Part shown: in pieces, positions 44,286 through 52,680 of the stretch
Position numbering within the stretch: the first letter of the stretch is position 1
Layout: each line of letters starts with the position of its first letter
Origin: Enterococcus sp. 9E7_DIV0242
GTDB taxonomy: Bacteria; Bacillota; Bacilli; Lactobacillales; Enterococcaceae
Assembly: GCF_002140975.2 (NCBI RefSeq)
Contig: NZ_CP147247.1
Span: forward strand, 4,205,001 to 4,269,000
DNA length: 64,000 nucleotides
Direction: 5' to 3'
Translations under genes and position numbers: made by a program
Notes under the pieces: generated by a model
Database searches by the model: none
The model's input: the letters and a program-made list of their open reading frames with translations, nothing else
Told to the model about the DNA's origin: nothing

Positions 44286-45355
44286 GAAAGCTAAACTCTT
44301 TATTTTTAGGGATTATTTTGATTATTGTGGTCCTGTTTCTTGGCGTTGGCCAGCTAGAACGTGCCAGTGGAATGGCTGGAGCAGATACGCTGACTATTTA
44401 TAACTGGGGTGATTACATTGACCCTCAGCTGATCAAAGAGTTCGAAAAGGAAACCGGCTATAAGGTGAACTATGAAACCTTTGACTCCAATGAAGCAATG
44501 TTCACTAAAATTCAACAGGGCGGAACAGCCTATGACATTACGATTCCATCTGAATATATGATTCAAAAGATGATTAGTGAAAATATGCTTTTACCAATTG
44601 ATCATAAGAAGTTGACTGGCTTGGAAAATATTGATGAACGCTTCTTGAATCTTGACTTTGATCCCAACAATACTTATTCGATTCCTTATTTCTGGGGAAC
44701 ACTGGGGATTATTTACAATGATAAGTTTGTTGATGGAGAAAAGATTCAAGAGTGGGATGATTTGTGGCGGCCGGAGCTGAAGGATAATCTCATGCTGATC
44801 GACGGTGCTCGAGAAGTTATTGGCTTGTCGTTGAACAGTCTGGGATATTCTTTGAATAGCAAGAATGCCGAGGAACTGGCTGAGGCTTCTGACAAATTGA
44901 ACAAGCTAACTGGGAATGTCAAAGCCATCGTTGCAGACGAAATCAAGATGTACATGATCAATGAAGAAAGTGCTGTGGCAGTTTCCTTTTCAGGTGAAGC
45001 AGCTGAAATGTTAGATGGCAATGAGCATCTACACTATGTGATCCCATCTCAAGGATCGAATCTATGGTTTGATAATATCGTGATTCCTAAGACGGCAAAA
45101 AATATTGATGGTGCGTATGCCTTCATCAATTTCATGCTACGTCCGGAAATCGCAGCCCAAAATGCCGAATATATTGGTTATTCAACACCAAACCGAAAAG
45201 CAGAGGCTTTACTTCCAAAGGAAATTTCAGAGGATGAGCAGTTTTACCCAAATGATGAAACCATCTCTCGCTTGGAGGTTTATGAGGATCTAGGGCATAA
45301 GTATCTGGAAATCTATAATGACCTGTTTTTAGAGTTTAAGATGTATCGGAAATAG
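44282..45355 (+). CDS. potD: Spermidine/putrescine-binding protein
   Basis: Polyamine-binding subunit of 357 residues. After a hydrophobic N-terminal segment (about 8-24) the mature domain starts TLTIYNWGDYIDPQLI, with the binding-site FWGTLGIIYN and LNFMLRPEIA-type segments. No lipobox cysteine follows the hydrophobic stretch, so it is probably an uncleaved membrane anchor, as in some streptococcal PotD proteins. Last gene of the operon. Confidence 0.92.
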   Translation: MRKLNSLFLGIILIIVVLFLGVGQLERASGMAGADTLTIYNWGDYIDPQLIKEFEKETGYKVNYETFDSNEAMFTKIQQGGTAYDITIPSEYMIQKMISENMLLPIDHKKLTGLENIDERFLNLDFDPNNTYSIPYFWGTLGIIYNDKFVDGEKIQEWDDLWRPELKDNLMLIDGAREVIGLSLNSLGYSLNSKNAEELAEASDKLNKLTGNVKAIVADEIKMYMINEESAVAVSFSGEAAEMLDGNEHLHYVIPSQGSNLWFDNIVIPKTAKNIDGAYAFINFMLRPEIAAQNAEYIGYSTPNRKAEALLPKEISEDEQFYPNDETISRLEVYEDLGHKYLEIYNDLFLEFKMYRK

Positions 45356-45435
45356 TAGTGAAACTCAGCTAAAATGGCGTTAAATCAACCAAAAAATAGA
45401 GAAATGAGCCACCATTTTAGCTATCAGTTTTCCAA

Positions 45436-45497
45436 TTTTCTACCAAAAGCGACGATTTTGTCGCTTTTTTTGTGTTTTCTACCAGAGATTTCTACCA
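45436..45497 (+). repeat. Three copies of TTTCTACCA
   Basis: TTTTCTACCA begins at 45436 and 45475, and TTTCTACCA at 45489, all around the potD terminator at the left edge of the AT-rich island. Could be remnants of a recombination site; no partner copy is seen at the right edge. Confidence 0.4.
45445..45472 (+). terminator. Terminator after potD
   Basis: AAAGCGAC pairs with GTCGCTTT around GATTTT, followed by T. An additional weaker hairpin (AGCTAAAATGG with its complement) lies at 45367-45417. Confidence 0.85.
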
Positions 45498-45571
45498 GAG
45501 AAGAAACGGCTGTAATTACTGATAATACTGCGTTACATGGCTGTTAAGAATTTTGGTGAGAGATATGAGTT

Positions 45572-45980
45572 TTGAAAACCATTTTGATAATAACTGAAAT
45601 TTGTAGATCAAAAACAAAAGAAAAAAGAAGCTTCAATTTTAGAAAAATCAAAGTTGAAAAATTGATTAGGAAATTCTACAATCAAGCGTTATTGTTCACT
45701 AAAAAGGGTCTTACTTTGGATAAAAACAATCTAGGCAGAGATGAAATTTGGTTTACAGATAAAGATAAATATAGAATTTCTGAACTATAATCATTGTGCT
45801 CAGATGTGGATGATGACAATAAAAAATAAGAAATGCTGATAGTTACAATGAAGATTGTATTTCAGAAAGATACAAAACGATTCTTTCTTTGAAAAGAAGG
45901 AAGGATCGGGTGGAAAAATTGGATTTGATTATAGGAAAATTAAGATAGAGAAGTTGATTAAGAATTTTAAGTAACTGAAA
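45572..45980 (+). pseudogene. Decayed coding fragments, duplicated motif
   Basis: No intact gene, but the same peptide is encoded twice. At about 45632-45676 the frame reads SFNFRKIKVEKLIRKF, and at about 45925-45972 it reads GFDYRKIKIEKLIKNF before a stop. The first copy lies in a 72-codon open frame that has no ribosome site. Both continue with similar downstream bases (TTGTTCACT). These look like two eroded 3' ends of the same unrecognised gene. The region is very AT-rich. Confidence 0.45.
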
Positions 45981-46072
45981 GATTGTTCACTTTAAGAAAA
46001 ATCGATAAATAATGTTTTTTCTTTAAAAATAGTGTATACTAAATTTGTTGAATTAAAGAAGGGAGATTGAGT

Positions 46073-46834
46073 ATGTCAGAGTTGAAGTTAGATAAAGAGA
46101 TTAGTAAAATCATTGTTGACGGTACGCTTAAAGGCTATTTACAATATTTAGAAGAAAGAAAAGAGAAGAAGGATACCATGAATGTAAGTGGTGCCTATGC
46201 TTGGACCAAAGGAAACCATATAGATGATCAGGTTTCTAAATTGGGTGAAGAAAAAGGAGTTTCTTTTAATATTGATAAAGCAGGCTATACCTGGGAATAT
46301 CTACAATTCAGTGTTAGTGAAAATTCTGAAGAATACATGGTTATTGTAAAAAACTCTAGAAGAGTGAAAAAAACATTTGAAGACCAGAAGAAAAAAGCGA
46401 ATGATGATAATTATTTAGTAGAGTTAGCAGAGTATAACACACACTTATTTGATGGGAAACAAAGAAACTACAAAGAACAGCCAGAGCAGATTCAACTTGA
46501 ATTAAGCGATCCTCATGAAGTTAAGGCAGTTATAGATGGAACTTCTTTGAAAGTTAACCAGAAATACTCTCGCTTCTATATTGTTACTTATGAAATTGAT
46601 GATGAAACGAAAATCATTACTTCAATTAGACTTACCATGCCAAATCGTGCAACAATGAATTTAGAATTGATTGAAGATTTAAGCTATCTAATTGAAGCAA
46701 GTGAATTTGAAATTACAGCTGATGATGTTGAGCCAATACTAAGTGAAAATGCTTCTGATCAAACAATCTTTTCTGGCGACTCAGATTCATTCGGATATGC
46801 TATACCAGAAGAGGAAAAAGAAGCTAATAGCTAA
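46073..46834 (+). CDS. Unrecognised protein paired with Xre-ImmA fusion
   Basis: A 253-residue acidic, soluble protein without signal peptide. N-terminus is helical (SELKLDKEISKIIVDGTLKG); the middle has strands with aromatic residues (YTWEYLQFSV, YSRFYIVTYEIDDETKI); the tail is very acidic. I do not recognise the family with confidence; it recalls proteins found beside ImmA/IrrE-type regulators in streptococci. ATG 46073 follows GGGAG by 7 bases, better than the in-frame TTG at 46067. It precedes the Xre-ImmA gene by 30 bases, so both form one unit. Base composition is more AT-rich than the housekeeping genes. Confidence 0.78.
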   Translation: MSELKLDKEISKIIVDGTLKGYLQYLEERKEKKDTMNVSGAYAWTKGNHIDDQVSKLGEEKGVSFNIDKAGYTWEYLQFSVSENSEEYMVIVKNSRRVKKTFEDQKKKANDDNYLVELAEYNTHLFDGKQRNYKEQPEQIQLELSDPHEVKAVIDGTSLKVNQKYSRFYIVTYEIDDETKIITSIRLTMPNRATMNLELIEDLSYLIEASEFEITADDVEPILSENASDQTIFSGDSDSFGYAIPEEEKEANS

Positions 46835-46864
46835 ATTTTTAAATAAGTCAGGATGTGATTTAAA

Positions 46865-48049
46865 ATGTTTTTCGGAGAGAAATTACAAAGTCTCAGGGAA
46901 TTAAATGGTCTCTCCAGAAAGGAATTTGCTGATAAAATTGGGGTTACGGAACAGGCGGTTTGGCAATACGAGAACCAATATACTGTGCCAAAGTTTGAAG
47001 TAGTTAACGAGGTTAAGAAAATGTTTTCTGTAAGATCTCAATTTTTCTATACCCAACCATTTGTAAAGCAAGTTTCTAAAATAGAAAGTATTGCCTATAG
47101 AGCTGAAGATAGGGATTCAAGAAAGAAAGCGAAAATGGAGACAGCATTTGTCGATTTTTCAAGTTATTTCTTAGATAAATTTGAAGAAAAACTAATTCCA
47201 CCACTTAACACAATTTCTGCATTAAGAGAAGAAGTAATAAAGTTATCTAACGCGAATAGTGATTTTGACAATGATTCTGTCACTCTAGAGCAGATTGCTG
47301 AGCATGCTAGACAGAAATTGCATATACATGAAAATAAAGAACTTCTGTATAAGCTTGAAATGTCGGGTGTTTATATTCTAGAGAAGAATATGGGAGCATC
47401 TATTGATGCTTATAGCACATGGACAGAAAATGGGAAACCGTTTATTGTTTTGGGAAATAAGAAGAAATCTGCCGTACGTAGAAATTTTGATCTAGCACAC
47501 GAGTTGGGTCATTTATTATTGCATTACAAGATTGACATGGATTCTTTATCTAAAGATGAACATAAAAAGATAGAAAAGGAAGCTAACGATTTTGCTTCAT
47601 TTTTCTTGTTACCAAAAGAACAGTTTTTAGAAGATTTTTCAATGATTTCCAAAAAATCAAATCCAAAATCGTATTTAGATTTGAAATCAAAATACATGGT
47701 GTCTATAGGAGCTTTAGAATACAGGGCTTACAAATTAGGGTTACTCACATTTGAAGAAAATCGGTATTTCTATGCTTCCTTAAATAGGTATGGATATAGA
47801 AAAGAAGAACCTTTAGATGAAGATATTGCGATTGTTCGTCCAGGTAAGATAAGAGCTCTTCTAGATATGGTCTTTAAGAATAAAATGTATGTATTATCAG
47901 ATATATTAGATGAGTACAAAATTGATCGTGATTTTTTAGAATCATTGTTTTGTTTAGAAAGAGATTTTCTTAGCAAATACGATAATGATATTGAAAGAGA
48001 ATACTACTCAAATGACAAAATTGTATCTCTATTCCCAAATCTAGGCTAA
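46865..48049 (+). CDS. Xre regulator fused to ImmA/IrrE metalloprotease
   Basis: A 394-residue fusion. The Xre HTH is at about 6-60 (LNGLSRKEFADKIGVTEQAV), and the ImmA/IrrE (COG2856) peptidase domain is at about 150-290 with the zinc motif His212-Glu-Leu-Gly-His216 in FDLAHELGHLLLHY. A C-terminal extension of about 80 residues follows. ImmA/IrrE proteins cut repressors after stress or phage induction; fused forms occur in toxin-antitoxin-like and defence loci. It is translated after the 46073 gene and closed by a terminator at 48059. Confidence 0.88.
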   Translation: MFFGEKLQSLRELNGLSRKEFADKIGVTEQAVWQYENQYTVPKFEVVNEVKKMFSVRSQFFYTQPFVKQVSKIESIAYRAEDRDSRKKAKMETAFVDFSSYFLDKFEEKLIPPLNTISALREEVIKLSNANSDFDNDSVTLEQIAEHARQKLHIHENKELLYKLEMSGVYILEKNMGASIDAYSTWTENGKPFIVLGNKKKSAVRRNFDLAHELGHLLLHYKIDMDSLSKDEHKKIEKEANDFASFFLLPKEQFLEDFSMISKKSNPKSYLDLKSKYMVSIGALEYRAYKLGLLTFEENRYFYASLNRYGYRKEEPLDEDIAIVRPGKIRALLDMVFKNKMYVLSDILDEYKIDRDFLESLFCLERDFLSKYDNDIEREYYSNDKIVSLFPNLG

Positions 48050-48058
48050 ATCTGAAAG

Positions 48059-48098
48059 TAAGACCTATAGTATGAAAAATTACTTAGGTCTTTTTTTA
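48059..48098 (+). terminator. Terminator after the Xre-ImmA cassette
   Basis: AAGACCTA pairs with TAGGTCTT across an AT-rich loop, then a T-run. Confidence 0.75.
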
Positions 48099-48324
48099 TT
48101 AAGGAGCAAATTACTTGATAAGTACATGAATCACTTATTTCTGAAATGTTGCTTAAAAAGGCGTTTTTTTATAGCCATTTTCTATCATACGAATAGTAGA
48201 TGAATCATTATTATCGTTGTACCACGTTATGAACTTGTAATAATCGAATATCCATCGTACGTAAAAATTACTTTTAAGAAATTTATTTATTAAGCGATTC
48301 CTTTATCCATATTTGTATATGCTG

Positions 48325-48366
48325 TTTACAAGCTTAATATAATCTATTACTATATAAGTATATACT
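48325..48366 (+). promoter_or_regulatory. gntR promoter with operator at the start site
   Basis: TTTACA, 17 bases, TACTAT forms the promoter. The palindrome AGTATATACT at 48357-48366 covers the expected start site. Its 16-base surroundings (ATAAGTATATACTAAT) recur, reversed, before the PTS gene. Repression by the GntR protein itself is the simplest reading. Confidence 0.75.
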
Positions 48367-48388
48367 AATATTTGTGGGAGTGGTGAGA

Positions 48389-49093
48389 ATGCCTAAATAT
48401 AAAGAAATTGCCATTGCTTTAAAGAAAAAAATTGTTGATGGAGAATATAGTGAAGGAGAGGTATTGCCAGATCAAGAAACCCTCGCAAAAATCTATACGA
48501 CTAGTCGAGTAACGATTAGAAAAGCGATACAACTGTTGATTGATGAAGGGTTACTCTATACAAGACGGGGGTCCGGTACTTATGTCAGAACGAATATCAA
48601 AAAGAATGATAAGAATGTGACACAAATCAATAGTGTTTTTGGTACATCTGTTCAAGAAGGGGCAGAAGTGACAAGTAAAATCATCCGTTTTGATGTTCGT
48701 TTTCCTACGGTTGATGAGTGTGAGTCATTGAAAATAAAAAAAAATGACCCTGTTTATGACATCAAGCGTGTTAGATATGTACATGATGAAGCAAGAAGTA
48801 TTGAAACATCGATCATGCCGTTGAAGTATATCCAGGATTTGGATGAAAATATTTTAAAAGGGTCTATTTATAATTATATAAGAGAGAAATTGGGCTATGT
48901 AATCAGCGCTGCCCAACGTGTGATTATTGCTTCCAAAGCAAATGAGTTAGATAGTGAAGAATTTAATGTTGCTATTGGTGCGCCTATATTAGAAACGAAC
49001 CAAGTTGTTTTTTTTGATGATGGAACTCCTTTTGACTTTTCTAAAACAAGATACCCATTCATATCTGGAAAAGTATTTACGGATATCACTTAG
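48389..49093 (+). CDS. GntR-family regulator with UTRA domain
   Basis: A 234-residue HutC-type regulator: winged helix (about 1-70, LPDQETLAKIYTTSRVTIRKA, then GSGTYV) and a UTRA ligand-binding domain (about 85-230, ending FDFSKTRYPF). In this family sugar phosphates release the repressor. Start ATG 48389 follows GGGAG and GGTGAG. It precedes the PTS and GH1 genes, and the same operator is present at both promoters. Confidence 0.9.
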   Translation: MPKYKEIAIALKKKIVDGEYSEGEVLPDQETLAKIYTTSRVTIRKAIQLLIDEGLLYTRRGSGTYVRTNIKKNDKNVTQINSVFGTSVQEGAEVTSKIIRFDVRFPTVDECESLKIKKNDPVYDIKRVRYVHDEARSIETSIMPLKYIQDLDENILKGSIYNYIREKLGYVISAAQRVIIASKANELDSEEFNVAIGAPILETNQVVFFDDGTPFDFSKTRYPFISGKVFTDIT

Positions 49094-49240
49094 GCTGCTT
49101 TTGATAAGTCTATTGCCGAATTTTACTGATTTACTGGAAGAGGTCTATCGAAATAAAACAATAGAAAGTACTACTAACTAAAACAGTAAATAATTTGTCT
49201 GCCTCTATGCATTTAACCACGACTGGTGGTAAAGAATAAC

Positions 49241-49279
49241 AAGACTTTTACTTGGAATCATCAAGTAAGTCTTTTTTTT
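49241..49279 (+). terminator. Terminator after gntR
   Basis: AAGACTT-ACTTG pairs with CAAGT-AGTCTT around GAATCAT, then eight T. The PTS genes need their own promoter. Confidence 0.85.
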
Positions 49280-49290
49280 ATCCATTTAAT

Positions 49291-49343
49291 TAGTATATAC
49301 TTATTTAAATAAGTGTTTACAAAAGTAGGATTAGATGATATTA
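49291..49343 (+). promoter_or_regulatory. PTS/GH1 promoter with two overlapping palindromes
   Basis: Operator AGTATATACT (49291-49300) overlaps a second palindrome, ACTTATTTAAATAAGT (49298-49313). Next come TTTACA (49315-49320), 17 bases and TATTAT (49338-49343). Same operator as at the gntR promoter. Confidence 0.75.
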
Positions 49344-49390
49344 TGCTTTTAAAGCGAGCGCGCAGCTATAAAAATTGGGGGGCACAAGCA

Positions 49391-50731
49391 ATGAATGAGG
49401 AAAAAAAGCAAAAAAGAGAAGCGTTGATGGGAAAGTTCGTTTTGATGGCTCAGAAAATCGGTCAACAAATTTATTTAAGAACATTACGTGATTCGTTTGC
49501 TACGATTATGCCGTTATTCATTTTAGCAGGGATAGCTATTTTAATTAATTCAGTGGTATTAGATTCTACAGGTTGGTTCAAAAATCTCATTAGTGCAGAG
49601 ACGATGTCGACTTGGCAAAATTGGGGGAATATCATAACGAACGCCACGTTAAATATTACCGGCATTATTCTTGTCATAGCAATCGGCTATTTTTTAGCAA
49701 AAAATAGAGAATACGATAATCCAATTGGTGTTGTGATTGCAGTTGTTCCAGCCTTTTTGACTCTGCTTCCAATGATGATTGAAACCACACCAATTGATGC
49801 AGAGAACGCGGTGAAAATCAATGGTGTGATCAGCTATGGAAATATTGGTTCAAAAGGAGTCTTTGCCGCAATCATTACCGGATTACTGGCAACAGAATTG
49901 TACATTCGTCTGACTCGATCAGAGAAGCTAAAAATTAATTTAGGTGACAGTGTTCCTCCAGCAGTAGGAAAATCATTCAACACGATGGTTCCTTTAATCA
50001 TTGTGGTTTCACTATTTGCTTTTGCTTCATTTTTGATCCAATTAACTGGAAATGATTTTATGTCGATTATCGAACGGTTTATCCAAGAACCCTTACGTGG
50101 TGTAGGAACGTCATATTTTGGCTATTTATTATTAGTTTGTTTTGGAAATTTGCTATTTTCTTTTGGTATTCATCAATCTGTGGTTACAGGACCGATCCTT
50201 GATCCGCTATTGATGGTAAACATGAATGAAAACATGGATGCTGCAGCAGCGGGGCAACAGGCTCCGCACATTATCAATTCAGCATTCCATCAAGTATATG
50301 GGGCGTTGATGGGTGGAACTGGTTCGACCATTGCGCTAGTTTTAGCAATCCTGATTTTCAGCCGTTATCGTGCGTATAGAGATTTGTCTAAGTTGGCTTT
50401 AGGTCCGAATCTTTTCAATATCAATGAACCCGTCATTTTTGGTTTACCAATTGTGTTCAACTTACCGATGATCATCCCGTTTGTTCTATCACCTATCGTA
50501 GGGACTAGCATTGGCTACTTGGCAACCACCGCAGGATTCGTAAATCGATGTGTTGTAACGATCCCTTGGACGACTCCGCCATTTTTAAGTGGTTTTCTAG
50601 CAACAGCTGGTGATTGGCGGGCAATGATTGTGCAGGCAATTATCATTGTGGCACTAATATTCTTTTATCTGCCATTCTTGAAAATCAGTGAAAGAGTTGC
50701 ACGTGCAAGTGCTGAAAATGCAACATATTAG
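49391..50731 (+). CDS. PTS EIIC, cellobiose/beta-glucoside family
   Basis: Membrane subunit IIC of the lactose/cellobiose PTS family, 446 residues and about ten helices. Family segments include GIHQSVVTGPILDPLL, GGTGSTIALVLAIL and the NEPVIFGLPIVFN motif for sugar binding. Start ATG 49391 follows GGGGGG by about 9 bases; the longer ORF begins within the promoter. No IIA or IIB gene accompanies it, so it must use components encoded elsewhere. Directly followed by a glycosidase gene. Confidence 0.9.
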   Translation: MNEEKKQKREALMGKFVLMAQKIGQQIYLRTLRDSFATIMPLFILAGIAILINSVVLDSTGWFKNLISAETMSTWQNWGNIITNATLNITGIILVIAIGYFLAKNREYDNPIGVVIAVVPAFLTLLPMMIETTPIDAENAVKINGVISYGNIGSKGVFAAIITGLLATELYIRLTRSEKLKINLGDSVPPAVGKSFNTMVPLIIVVSLFAFASFLIQLTGNDFMSIIERFIQEPLRGVGTSYFGYLLLVCFGNLLFSFGIHQSVVTGPILDPLLMVNMNENMDAAAAGQQAPHIINSAFHQVYGALMGGTGSTIALVLAILIFSRYRAYRDLSKLALGPNLFNINEPVIFGLPIVFNLPMIIPFVLSPIVGTSIGYLATTAGFVNRCVVTIPWTTPPFLSGFLATAGDWRAMIVQAIIIVALIFFYLPFLKISERVARASAENATY

Positions 50732-50764
50732 ACAAACAAAAAGCTAGAAGGAACATAGAAAAAG

Positions 50765-52156
50765 ATGAAGGATGATTGGAATGAGAACATGGTAAAGAAA
50801 AAATTTTTTTGGGGCGATTCTTCATCAAGCATGCAAACGGAAGGCGCGTGGAATGAAGATGGAAAAGGGCCTTCTGTTTACGATATTCGTGAAGCAACAG
50901 AAACGACATCGGATTGGAAGCACGGAATCGACCGATACAACAGATATGAAGAGGATCTTGATTTAATACAGGAAATGGGGATGAACTTCTATCGCTTTCA
51001 AACCTCCTGGTCACGTATTAATCCAATGGGGGATGGAGAATTTAATGAAGCCGGACTGTTGTTTTACGATCGATACATTGATGCTATGCTAGCGAGAGAT
51101 ATAGAGCCGATGCTATGCCTTTATCACTTCGATATGCCTCTCAACTTAGCTCAAAACTACGAGGGATTCATGAGTAAACATGTAGTAGATGCGTTTGTGG
51201 AATATGGGAAAAAAGTTGTAGACCGCTACAAAAGCAAAGTGAAATATTGGGTTACATTCAATGAACAAAATCTCTATTCAACACCTCTGGCATTTTTGTA
51301 TGGAGGAACCCTGAAAACAGAAGATACGGCAGAAAACATCCATCAAATTGCTCATAATATCATGGTAGCCCATGCGAAGATCGCGAATTATATCCATGAA
51401 ACGACAGATGGAGAAATTGGAGGGATGTTGGCTTATTCCAATATGTATCCTGCCACTAATGATCCTAAAGATATCTTGGTGGCAAGGGAATGGGATGAAT
51501 TCATCAATCAGAATCTTCTTGATGCTTTTTGTGGACGGGGCTATTCCAAACAAGTTCGAACATTTGAGAATCAACATTTCCAGTTAGAAATATCAGAGGA
51601 AGAAATTGCAGAGATCGAGAAAGTAACAAGTGATTATCTTGCATTTAGTTATTATTGCACAGGATCACTAAGCCATAAAAATATTCCACCACATGTGGCT
51701 CCAAACTATTACTTGGCTTTTGGTGAGGTTGAAAATCCGTTTGTTTCACAAAATCAATGGAAGCTCGGGATCGATCCTTTGGGGTTTAGAGATATCATCA
51801 ATAGAATGTATCAAAAATACCATGTTCCTATTTTCCCTGTAGAAAATGGAATTGGTACAAAAGAAGAGTGGGATGGGAAGAATTCAATCAAGGATGAGTA
51901 TCGAATTTATTATCACGACCAACATATCAAAGCGATGAAGGATGCCATGGCTATCGATGGTTGTGAAGTCCTAGGATATCTTGGCTGGGGCTTGATCGAT
52001 TTGCCAAGCTCGATGGGGGATATGGAAAAAAGGTACGGTATGGTTTATGTTAATCGCGGAAATCATGAGTTGCGCGATATGAAGCGTGTACCGAAAAAGA
52101 GCTTTTATTGGTTCAGAGACTTTCTTAAAAAAGAATGCAGTGAAAAAAGTAATTGA
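50765..52156 (+). CDS. GH1 6-phospho-beta-glucosidase-like enzyme
   Basis: Glycoside hydrolase family 1 enzyme of 463 residues, expected to split the phosphorylated beta-glucoside brought in by the PTS. The acid/base residue is Glu167 in TFNEQN and the nucleophile Glu360 in PVENG. The N-terminus reads FFWGDSSSSMQTEGAW, as usual. The start is uncertain: ATG 50765 has AAGGA 12 bases upstream; ATG 50789 is an alternative. Exact substrate not decidable. Last gene of the locus. Confidence 0.9.
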   Translation: MKDDWNENMVKKKFFWGDSSSSMQTEGAWNEDGKGPSVYDIREATETTSDWKHGIDRYNRYEEDLDLIQEMGMNFYRFQTSWSRINPMGDGEFNEAGLLFYDRYIDAMLARDIEPMLCLYHFDMPLNLAQNYEGFMSKHVVDAFVEYGKKVVDRYKSKVKYWVTFNEQNLYSTPLAFLYGGTLKTEDTAENIHQIAHNIMVAHAKIANYIHETTDGEIGGMLAYSNMYPATNDPKDILVAREWDEFINQNLLDAFCGRGYSKQVRTFENQHFQLEISEEEIAEIEKVTSDYLAFSYYCTGSLSHKNIPPHVAPNYYLAFGEVENPFVSQNQWKLGIDPLGFRDIINRMYQKYHVPIFPVENGIGTKEEWDGKNSIKDEYRIYYHDQHIKAMKDAMAIDGCEVLGYLGWGLIDLPSSMGDMEKRYGMVYVNRGNHELRDMKRVPKKSFYWFRDFLKKECSEKSN

Positions 52157-52220
52157 AGAAATGTGCAAATTATTGTGTATCTTTTTTTGAGGATTATTGC
52201 TGCATAGTTCATGTGTAAGA

Positions 52221-52445
52221 GGTTGGGACAGAAGTGTTCAGCTTCAAGCACCAAAAGTAGGTACTTTTCATCATCTGTTCTGCTCAAAAGAGCAATCACA
52301 GTGATTCTAAGCAATAAGGGGGAATTCACGAAAATGACAAGAAACACGGAATGTATCATTCCGATGTTGATTGATTCCTACTTGGTGCATCACAAATTTT
52401 TGTTGAATTTCCCCTTATTGTCGAAGGAGTTGCTTCTGTCCCACC
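52221..52445 (+). repeat. Repeat family member D (reference copy)
   Basis: A 225-base element with inverted ends GGTTGGGACAGAAG and CTTCTGTCCCACC, and an inner inverted repeat (CAATAAGGGGGAATTC with its near-complement before GTCGAAGG). The first about 190 bases match member B. It lies 64 bases after the GH1 gene. Confidence 0.88.
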
Positions 52446-52471
52446 GTTTATCTGGTTTTAGGTGTATAGAG

Positions 52472-52508
52472 GTGTGTGGGATTGAGTTATGACCCACACT
52501 CTTTTTTT
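52472..52508 (+). terminator. Terminator following repeat D
   Basis: GTGTGGG pairs with CCCACAC and leads to a T-run, in the same place as the terminators after copies B and C. Confidence 0.85.
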
Positions 52509-52576
52509 GCGTCCGTTCAATGCGAATGAATACTAAAAGAAAAATTGACGTATGATAGATCGCTGCGATTATAGTT

Positions 52577-52618
52577 TAAAAAATCAACTACTTAGCGAAA
52601 CAAAGTAGTTGATTTTTC
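52577..52618. terminator. Hairpin terminator upstream of the PadR-linked operon
   Basis: AAAAATCAACTACTT pairs with AAAGTAGTTGATTTTT. Its right arm also carries the -35 of the next promoter. Confidence 0.8.
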
Positions 52619-52663
52619 TAATACTTAGTATTATTATGTAGTGGTACTAAATAATACTAAGTA
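52609..52663 (+). promoter_or_regulatory. ABC exporter promoter with PadR-type dyad
   Basis: TTGATT (52609-52614), 17 bases, TATTAT (52632-52637). Perfect 14-base inverted arms TACTTAGTATTATT (52622-52635) and AATAATACTAAGTA (52650-52663) overlap the -10 and start site with a 14-base centre. The downstream PadR gene is the obvious candidate repressor. Confidence 0.75.
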
Positions 52664-52680
52664 GATAGGAGCGAAATCAG

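Noticed and set aside
45572..45790. 72-codon frame as an intact gene
   Set aside because: No ribosome site and unstructured composition. The motif recurs with stops nearby, so a decayed fragment is more likely.
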